DNA of 15,273 nucleotides, from the NCBI GenBank assembly GCA_910592005.1, contig CAJVPP010002329.1, positions 1-15,273 on the forward strand. The letters run 5' to 3'. How positions within the stretch are numbered: position 1 is the first letter of the stretch; each line of letters opens with the position of its first letter. This DNA is from Funneliformis mosseae. Lineage: Eukaryota; Glomeromycota; Glomeromycetes; Glomerales; Glomeraceae. Position numbers and translations under genes: made by a program. The notes under the pieces were generated by a model. It was not told the origin of the DNA, did no database searches, and saw nothing but the letters and a program-made list of their open reading frames with translations. Shown here piece by piece: positions 10,397-15,273 of the stretch.

Positions 10397-10404
10397 GCTA
10401 AGTT
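10397..10404 (+). repeat. Left 8-bp target site duplication
   Basis: GCTAAGTT immediately before the inserted element. It matches GCCAAGTT at 11030-11037 with one T/C difference. Confidence 0.75.
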
Positions 10405-10590
10405 TAGAGTTCCAGACAAGTTGAGTTAACTCATAAGTTAAATAAGCTGAGTTGAGTTTAAATCGAGTCAAGTTTATGTTTTTTGACTCAATGATTTGTG
10501 AATCAAGTCAAATTCAAGTTGAATTAAATATTTAACTCAACTCAATTTAAACTTGATTTGATTTGAGTTGATTCAAATTGACTTGAACAA

Positions 10591-10740
10591 TATTTTTTTA
10601 TCATTTAAGAAGAACGATAATGAATTGTTCAACTTAAATGATATTTTTTATTGTTCAAGAAAAACAATGACAAATCATTCAACTTGAACGATTTTTTTTA
10701 TTGTTTAAGAAGAACAATGACGAATCGTTTAACTTGAACG
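10591..10740 (+). repeat. Three 50-bp tandem repeats
   Basis: The words TCATTTAAGA, TTGTTCAAGA and TTGTTTAAGA start at 10601, 10651 and 10701, exactly 50 bp apart. Each is followed by AAGAACRATRA-like and RTCRTTCAACTTGAACG-like segments. A partial fourth copy (ATGACCTGAATCGTTTGAG) follows at 10741. Each unit contains small inverted repeats such as TTGTT/AACAA and CGTTT/AACG. Confidence 0.8.
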
Positions 10741-10783
10741 ATGACCTGAATCGTTTGAGTTGAATGATAACCTGAATCTTTCG

Positions 10784-10847
10784 CTCTTTTTTTTTCTCCT
10801 CCTCCCCTCTCTCCCGATCTTTTTGTTTTTTTTTATTATTTTTTTTC
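10784..10847 (+). repeat. Polypyrimidine tract within the MITE-like element
   Basis: An unbroken run of 32 pyrimidines (10784-10815), rich in C (CTCCTCCCCTCTCTCCC-like), is followed by a T-rich run to 10847. This is the most C-rich stretch in the window. Such mirror-like tracts can form triplex DNA; a role here is not shown. Confidence 0.65.
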
Positions 10848-11029
10848 AAAGTCAAATCGAGTTAAAATTGAGTCAAGTCAAATCGAGTCGAGTTTAAAAT
10901 TTATATAACTCGAATCAAATTAAATTGAAAGATTTTATAAAATAAATTTGATTTGACTCAACTCAAAAAAAAAGAGTCGAATAGAGTTGATCTTTAAACT
11001 CGACTCAACTCGACTCATTCAGAACTCTA

Positions 11030-11037
11030 GCCAAGTT
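11030..11037 (+). repeat. Right 8-bp target site duplication
   Basis: GCCAAGTT immediately after the element, the partner of GCTAAGTT at 10397-10404. Either version of the codon (GCT or GCC) encodes Ala in the interrupted frame. Confidence 0.75.
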
Positions 11038-11071
11038 TACAGATTATGTTATATATATAATAAACTCTAAA

Positions 11072-11183
11072 GTAAGCATAATCAAATTCATAAAAAAAAT
11101 AAGTGAAAATGTTACAGATAAATTTATTAATCAATTAATTATATTTATTTATAATTTAATGTATTTACTACTTTTAATTATAG
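11072..11183 (+). other. Possible third intron of the nuclease relic
   Basis: A GTAAGC donor at 11072 and an AATTATAG acceptor ending at 11183 would remove 112 bp. The segment also reads through as SKVSIIKFIKKISENVTDKF, and the splice does not join cleanly in frame, so either an intron or decayed exon is possible. Confidence 0.35.
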
Positions 11184-11607
11184 ATTATATCATATTATAT
11201 TACAAATTTATAAGAAAATCTGCTGTTTTGTAAATGATTGTCATTATAAGTTAGCTAAATGGCTTTGTAAAAAATATTATATAATATTACTACCTAAATC
11301 TTATACTCAAGGAATGGTCTGATGTGAGCAATGACATATTAATTCTAAGACTACTCAAGTAATGTGTATATAATTACATTTTCACTTTTAACAGCATTTG
11401 ATCCATAAGTTACATGAGTATCTATAATATTAAGTTGTAATTTGTATAGAAGAATACACAAGCAAAACTTGCAGATTATGATTATATTCATAAAAAATTA
11501 GGTAGATTCAAGAAATTTTGCTATCTCTAATATAAAATAAATCTTGATAAATATATAAATAGTATTTGTAATATTTTCTTATGATACTTTATAAAAAAGG
11601 AAAAGGA

Positions 11608-11623
11608 GTCAGCTTAAGCTAAC
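11608..11623. repeat. Near-perfect palindrome over the nuclease stop codon
   Basis: GTCAGCTTAAGCTAAC pairs with itself at 7 of 8 positions and contains the TAA stop. TnpB and Fanzor guide RNAs are usually encoded at and beyond the 3' end of the gene, so structure here is of interest, but a short palindrome proves nothing. Confidence 0.45.
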
Positions 11624-12120
11624 ACGAAAGTTTATTTTCTTATAAAACTTATTATTGCTTAATTTAAACTTTATTTAATATGGGATTTTATTAATAATAA
11701 TAGATTTTAATGTAAGCATTAGTGGTAATTTAAAGCAATTTAAATATATAACTAATAATAAAGATGAAGCATAAACTAAATTACCAATATAAAATGTATT
11801 TGATGTTGAAGTATTTTAGTTGAATTATAATAGTTTAATTTATTGAATTATTAAATAAATTTTGGTTTAATGACATAAATATTTATTAATACAAGTTACA
11901 AAATTAGAATATATATATACAATATATACAATAATTCATTTCGTAAGCTAATAAAATATCACATTTTATTTTCAGATATAACAAACACATCTATCATTGT
12001 ACATTATCAAAAACTATATATGTATTTAAAGAATTAAAGTTCTAAAAAAAAGAATTCAAACAAAAAATTTATCAAACTTAGAATAAGTTTATGTAATCAA
12101 ATACAAACTAAAAATGAGTA

Positions 12121-12163
12121 AAATTCATGCAACTAATTATTTAACCAATTAGTTGCAGAATTT
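12121..12163. repeat. Long hairpin, 17 bp with one mismatch
   Basis: TGCAACTAATT at 12128-12138 pairs perfectly with AATTAGTTGCA at 12147-12157 around an 8-nt loop. After one A/G mismatch, AAATTC at 12121-12126 pairs with GAATTT at 12158-12163. The loop is ATTTAACC. No T-run that would suggest a terminator follows. Confidence 0.75.
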
Positions 12164-12541
12164 TGAAATTATAATCTGAATTAGCAGAATTAAATTTAAA
12201 ATTGAATTAATACTAATCTCTATTTTATACTATTAATTACCTTTACTATTTTATAATTTAATCTGTTTCTAACTTATGAAAATAGTTAGCCTGAAATTGA
12301 ATTTGATAGAATTAATGTCATTAATAATCCTTGACTATTTGAGATAATATTAGATAATCTTTTTTATAAATTTTTTATCACATAATATTCTTTGATAATT
12401 TTTTTGATTAAGCAAATTAAGAAAATAATTCTGAAATGATAACTTTTTTTTAATATTGATTTATTATTTAAAGAAGAATATATTATATAATTCTTATAAA
12501 TTATTAATAATTTTAGCTATATCATTATTATTAGTAGATAG

Positions 12542-12636
12542 GTAAGTAAATAATAATCTTTAAAGACTGTTACTTATTTATATATCTACTTATATAATAC
12601 TGTTATCTACTTATAAGTATAGTATTATTTACTTAC
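12542..12636. repeat. 14-bp inverted repeat with internal TCTACTTAT repeats
   Basis: GTAAGTAAATAATA at 12542-12555 is inversely matched by TATTATTTACTTAC at 12623-12636. Between them ATCTACTTATA occurs twice (near 12586 and 12605) and ACTGTTA twice. This could be a very short MITE remnant or an expanded TACTTA repeat. Confidence 0.6.
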
Positions 12637-13833
12637 TGTTTTTAATACACTGTGATTTTTTATAACAAAGTTGCTATCTATTTATTTCAATATTCTATAA
12701 TCTTTTACAGCTAACTTATTATCAATGTATTTATAATCTTTTTATAATTAAATGGTTAGGCATTTATTGGTATTGTTCTGTATCTTTTTATTATCAAAAA
12801 ATATATCAGGTAGCAAAATATTTTTCAATAACATTTTGATTAATTTTGGCTAGTATTATATTATAATTTTGATCTAATCTTTAAGGTAGAATATCTTAGT
12901 TTTCTATGATTAGTTTTACACAGTTTTGAACTCATTTAGAAGAGAATATTGAGAGCTTTCTAATTATACTATGATTGCATAAATTGAATATCTAAGAAAC
13001 TGAGTTTTTGTTTTCTAAAATTTTGACAAAAATTATAAAATAGTATTAATTAAAAATTAAATGAAAATTTTATTATACTTTGAGTTTTGAGAATCTTTCT
13101 GATACTGTTCTGTTACTTTTCTAAATATTTGAGATTTGGTCTAGTAAATCAGTTAATTAGTAATTTAGTAATATAATATTTAACTCATTTAATTATTAGT
13201 TTAAGATATAAAGTAGTGAACTTGCAATCTATATATTTTCTTTCACTCTTAATTATTATATAAGACATATTTAAAGTATTAATGTTATATTATATTTGCA
13301 ACTTCTCCTTTTATAATCCATTCAATTATTAATAATAAGGCATAAAATACTAAATTAATAATACTCTAAGTTATAATTTTTTATTTTTTTTTTTCCTTAT
13401 ATGAAGTATTACTAAATCTATACTATATTTTATGTCTCTTAATTCTCTTACTGTATAATTTCTACTTGCAGATATTACCTTTAAATATTTTTGATTACTT
13501 AAGATATTATCACTTTAATTACTTAAAATATTATTACTTTGATACTTTTATTTTTATTTAAACTTTATAAATTTTTATGTAATTTTATATTGATTTTTTT
13601 ATATATATTATCATACTATTTGTTTAAAATACAGATTTGATTCTAATGAAATAAATGAAAGCAATAAAGTTTTTCTCTGATTTAATAAACTTTAATTATA
13701 AGTTTAATTATAATGATTATATATACTTTTAATACTTATTTATATTTATAATAAGAAAAATATAATACTTTTAAAAGTTTATTATCTTGAAAAAAATTAT
13801 TTTAAATATATATTATCCAGATAGCAAGAAAGG

Positions 13834-13890
13834 ATTTTACATTGATTAATCATTTATGTAAAATTTATAAGTTACCTAATACTTATAAAT
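13834..13890. repeat. Two adjacent perfect hairpins
   Basis: ATTTTACAT (13834-13842) pairs with ATGTAAAAT (13856-13864). The next stem starts at once: ATTTATAAGT (13863-13872) pairs with ACTTATAAAT (13881-13890) around TACCTAAT. The two stems share two bases, so only one full-length form could exist at a time. Confidence 0.65.
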
Positions 13891-13916
13891 ACATTAATGA
13901 GAATTTGTCTTCATTT

Positions 13917-14070
13917 GAGGCCTTTGCAATAGAAAGGGAGGAAACTCAAAAAAAAATAAAAAATGAGTTAATAATAAATCTGAACAAATTATAGTATTTA
14001 GAACATTTTTGGTTTATAACTAAAATTTTAATTTTTTTGGAGTTTCCTCTCTTTCTATTGCAAAGACTCC
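13917..14070. mobile_element. 154-bp MITE-like element with about 39-bp inverted ends
   Basis: The left end GAGGCCTTTGCAATAGAAAG and the inverse of the right end, GGAGTCTTTGCAATAGAAAG, continue together through GAGGAAACTC and an A-run, with about five mismatches over 39 bp. The identical core CTTTGCAATAGAAAG is 15 bp. An ATTT tetramer lies on each side (13913-13916, 14071-14074) and may be the target duplication. The 75-bp interior is A+T-rich and non-coding. The element is too short for any gene, so it would depend on a transposase elsewhere. The superfamily is not clear. Confidence 0.8.
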
Positions 14071-14074
14071 ATTT

Positions 14075-14715
14075 AATTCTTTAATATTAATATAAAGCAA
14101 AAGCTTTTTTTTTTATTTACATTTAAAAAAATAAAATTATTTATTTTAAAAGAGAATTCAATACAAAATTATAATAATATTATTATTATAAGTTTTAGTA
14201 TATTCTCAAAGATAAGAAAAAAATTTTTTAGCGAATGTTGAAAATTTTAATTTGATGATTAATTATAGTTATATAATTAATTACAGTTGTATAATTAATT
14301 ATAGTTATACTGAAAATCAATTTTCCAATTTTTTTTTCTTTTTTTAACAAAAAACACATTTATTTTATTTACATTTAGATAAATATAATAAAAAGATAGG
14401 TTTAGCTTTCAAATATAGTGATAATTTATATTATTAAATTATATTTATTCTATTTGTAAAGGTAAATAAATCTAGAAGCAAAATTTTAAGTAACTGAAAA
14501 ATACTATAGTTGTTTCCCTTTAAAGTCATATTTAAAACTAAAAATAAAAAATATAATTATAATAAAAGTTACTATACAGAGGGATTTTTATATATTGTTA
14601 TTAAATGTTAGTTCTGAAAGGGAATTATATAAAATCTATTATTTTACAATACTTAAAAGAATCATTTTTTCACTTTTTCAAAATAAGTAAAAAATAGATA
14701 GTAATACTTTTACTA
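14075..14715. other. A+T-rich spacer before the Tc1-type element
   Basis: No coding tract was seen. It contains the 18-bp tandem repeat at 14259-14310 and a TTCCCTTT/AAAGGGAA pair at 14514-14521 and 14617-14624. A TACAGAGGG motif near 14575 superficially resembles a Tc1-type end but has no partner. Confidence 0.45.
14259..14310 (+). repeat. 18-bp tandem repeat, nearly three copies
   Basis: TTAATTATAGTTATATAA (14259-14276) is followed by TTAATTACAGTTGTATAA (14277-14294) and a third 16-base copy to 14310. Copies 1 and 2 differ at two positions, both C/T or A/G changes. Confidence 0.8.
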
Positions 14716-14865
14716 CAGTAGCGGTTATAAGTATCTGATCACCTGAGATCATCTAAAATTATTATATAACTACCTCTTAAATTTTTCAGAAATATAATGT
14801 AACACAATACATGATTACCTATAAATTTATAAGTGTCAATGATACAAAAAAAAATTTAGATGATC
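14716..14865 (+). repeat. Tc1-type 5' terminal repeat region
   Basis: CAGTAGCGGTTATAAGTATC starts right after a TA dinucleotide (14714-14715), as expected for Tc1/mariner ends, 170 bp before the transposase start. Inside, TATAAGTATC (14725 area) recurs as TATAAGTGTC (14828 area), like the paired transposase-binding repeats of IR/DR-type Tc1 ends. GATCATCTAAAATT (14747-14760) is inverted at 14853-14865 with one gap. The other end of the element is outside the window. Confidence 0.7.
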
Positions 14866-14885
14866 ATCAAACTTTCGCTTGAAAA

Positions 14886-15273
14886 ATGGAATTTTCTTTA
14901 GAGAAACAATATGAAATTGTTTTTTTACGTGAACACCCAGCTGGTTCAAAGTTTAGTTTTAGATTTATTGCTAAACAGGTATATTGTAGTAAGTCTACAG
15001 CTATTTATTAGATTAAAAGATATCATGAAAATCAGAATCTAAGTACTTCAAAAAGACCAGGACGACCTTGTATAATATCTGCGAAATAAGATGACAAGAT
15101 TATAAGATAGCAGAGAAAGAATATAATATAACAGCCATTTAAATACAAGAAAAAATAAAAGAAAGAGGTGTTGGGCTTAGTGTAGAAATAGTAAGATGAC
15201 GTCTTCGTAAGTCTGAAGGAAAGTTTAGTAATGAAATTTCTAAACCTTTGCTTAAAGAAGACCATTGAAAGAA
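14886..15273 (+). pseudogene. Tc1-type transposase relic, N-terminal part
   Basis: ATG at 14886 opens MEFSLEKQYEIVFLREH. A helix-turn-helix follows (FRFIAKQVYCSKSTAIY, a stop at an expected Trp, then IKRYHE). The linker TSKRPGRPCIISAK (about 15045) carries the GRP AT-hook-like motif of Tc1 transposases. A frameshift near 15110 leads into ITAI-stop-IQEKIKERG, then VGLSVEIVR-stop-RLRKSEG, the second helix-turn-helix. The catalytic DDE domain lies beyond the window end. Tc1 enzymes bind their own ends with these two DNA-binding subdomains and insert at TA. At least six in-frame stops and one shift make this copy inactive. The minus-strand open frame over 15032-15265 is its shadow. Confidence 0.92.

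Larger units (their letters stand above)
10405..11029. mobile_element. 625-bp CpG-rich MITE-like element inserted in the nuclease relic
   Basis: The insert starts TAGAGTTC and ends GAACTCTA, giving 8-bp perfect terminal inverted repeats that extend imperfectly into GAGTTGAGT-type words. It is flanked by an 8-bp duplication, the size made by hAT-type transposases. Both arms are made of GAGTTGACTCAA/TCGAGTC words in both orientations, so most of each arm can pair with the other. The centre holds a 50-bp tandem repeat and a pyrimidine tract. It encodes nothing. CpG is far commoner here than elsewhere in the window, suggesting that it is younger or of different origin. Removing it with one duplication copy rejoins NDIAKF to TDY in frame. 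It is best called a non-autonomous hAT-like MITE; a satellite-derived repeat is the alternative. Confidence 0.75.
9775..11617 (+). pseudogene. TnpB/Fanzor-like RuvC nuclease relic (IS607-type OrfB)
   Basis: The tract follows the order of a TnpB-family protein: TYNQCLIMIEKEGIK (9775), LYNIHDEVMNDLLKRFL (about 9901-9951), YKNFKMKFHFKKDS (about 9968), GEYYLCIFRPLEIQAKN (about 10145) and RuvC-I EVIFLDLSIHTFMISY with catalytic Asp at 10322-10324. A helical stretch carries VNDCHYKLAKWLCKKYY (about 11232). RuvC-II region IILLPKSYTQGMV is at 11281-11319, then HINSKTTQVM, VVICIEEYTSKTC (11434-11472), a ruined zinc ribbon, and INLDKYINSICNIF at RuvC-III. The stop is TAA 11615-11617. In prokaryotes TnpB is an RNA-guided DNA endonuclease of IS605/IS607 elements; Fanzor is the eukaryotic relative. 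RuvC-II lacks the classical Glu, as in IS607-type and Fanzor proteins, while Glu residues precede YTSKTC. Stops fall at likely Gln or Arg codons, there are frameshifts near 9960 and 11475, and a 625-bp element splits it. No serine recombinase partner is visible. Family confident; Fanzor versus captured bacterial TnpB is not settled. Confidence 0.85.
11618..13833. other. A+T-rich non-coding stretch with hairpins
   Basis: Both strands were read without finding a coding tract, RNA gene or recognisable element. The notable content is a long hairpin at 12121-12163, a 14-bp inverted repeat at 12542-12636 with internal TACTTA-type words, and a short GGTAATTT/AAATTACC pair near 11724 and 11781. It begins with the likely 3' flank of the nuclease element. 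Confidence 0.5.

Noticed and set aside
14575..14625. TACAGAGGG as a second Tc1-type end, with the TTCCCTTT/AAAGGGAA pair
   Set aside because: Only eight paired bases, no TA-flanked partner and no transposase relation; left as spacer content.
15032..15265. 77-aa minus-strand open frame
   Set aside because: It is a shadow of the plus-strand Tc1 transposase relic.
1..15273. CRISPR array, tRNA or rRNA genes, bacterial operons
   Set aside because: No regularly spaced direct repeats with unique spacers, no cloverleaf or rRNA-like segments, and spliceosomal introns show that the DNA is eukaryotic.

Overview
The window is a very A+T-rich, gene-poor stretch of eukaryotic DNA. By eye it is roughly four-fifths A+T and CpG is scarce. 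It carries no intact gene. Every coding-like tract I can recognise is a decayed transposable element, broken by in-frame stops and frameshifts. Two kinds of evidence point to a fungal nuclear genome, most likely an arbuscular mycorrhizal (Glomeromycotina-type) fungus: short spliceosomal introns of 54-81 bp with GTAAG-like donors, and the mix of Tigger/pogo, hAT, Tc1 and TnpB/Fanzor-like elements. The organism is an inference, not something the sequence proves.

Layout. About 230-1440 (minus) is a Tigger/CENP-B-type transposase relic with possible terminal subrepeats at 1626-1657. A hAT-like terminus at 1734 precedes a large hAT transposase relic at 1983-4570 (plus), with a BED-type zinc finger, three recognisable introns and the hAT dimerisation signature. 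4571-6020 is non-coding with dispersed short repeats. About 6030-7586 (minus) is a second hAT-like relic with a different zinc finger. 7587-9042 is non-coding, with a degenerate simple repeat near 7830-7912.

The most interesting region is 9043-11617 (plus). It is a decayed gene whose 3' two-thirds is a TnpB/Fanzor-like RuvC nuclease: RuvC-I, a RuvC-II region, the EYTSKTC segment, a damaged zinc ribbon and a damaged RuvC-III can all be followed. A 625-bp CpG-rich, inverted-repeat element (10405-11029) with an 8-bp target duplication sits inside it. The preceding 9043-9680 coding tract is unrecognised and may be an N-terminal extension of the same protein.

11618-13833 is A+T-rich non-coding DNA with several strong hairpins. 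13834-14310 holds two adjacent hairpins, a 154-bp MITE-like element and an 18-bp tandem repeat. From 14716 to the window end lies the 5' part of a Tc1-type element: terminal repeat, then a broken transposase starting at 14886.

Across all relics the premature stops sit where Gln (CAA/CAG), Arg (CGA) or Trp (TGG) would be expected. This is the signature of C-to-T (G-to-A) decay, such as cytosine deamination or a RIP-like process. The parts do not form a working pathway. They record successive element insertions and their mutational erasure.
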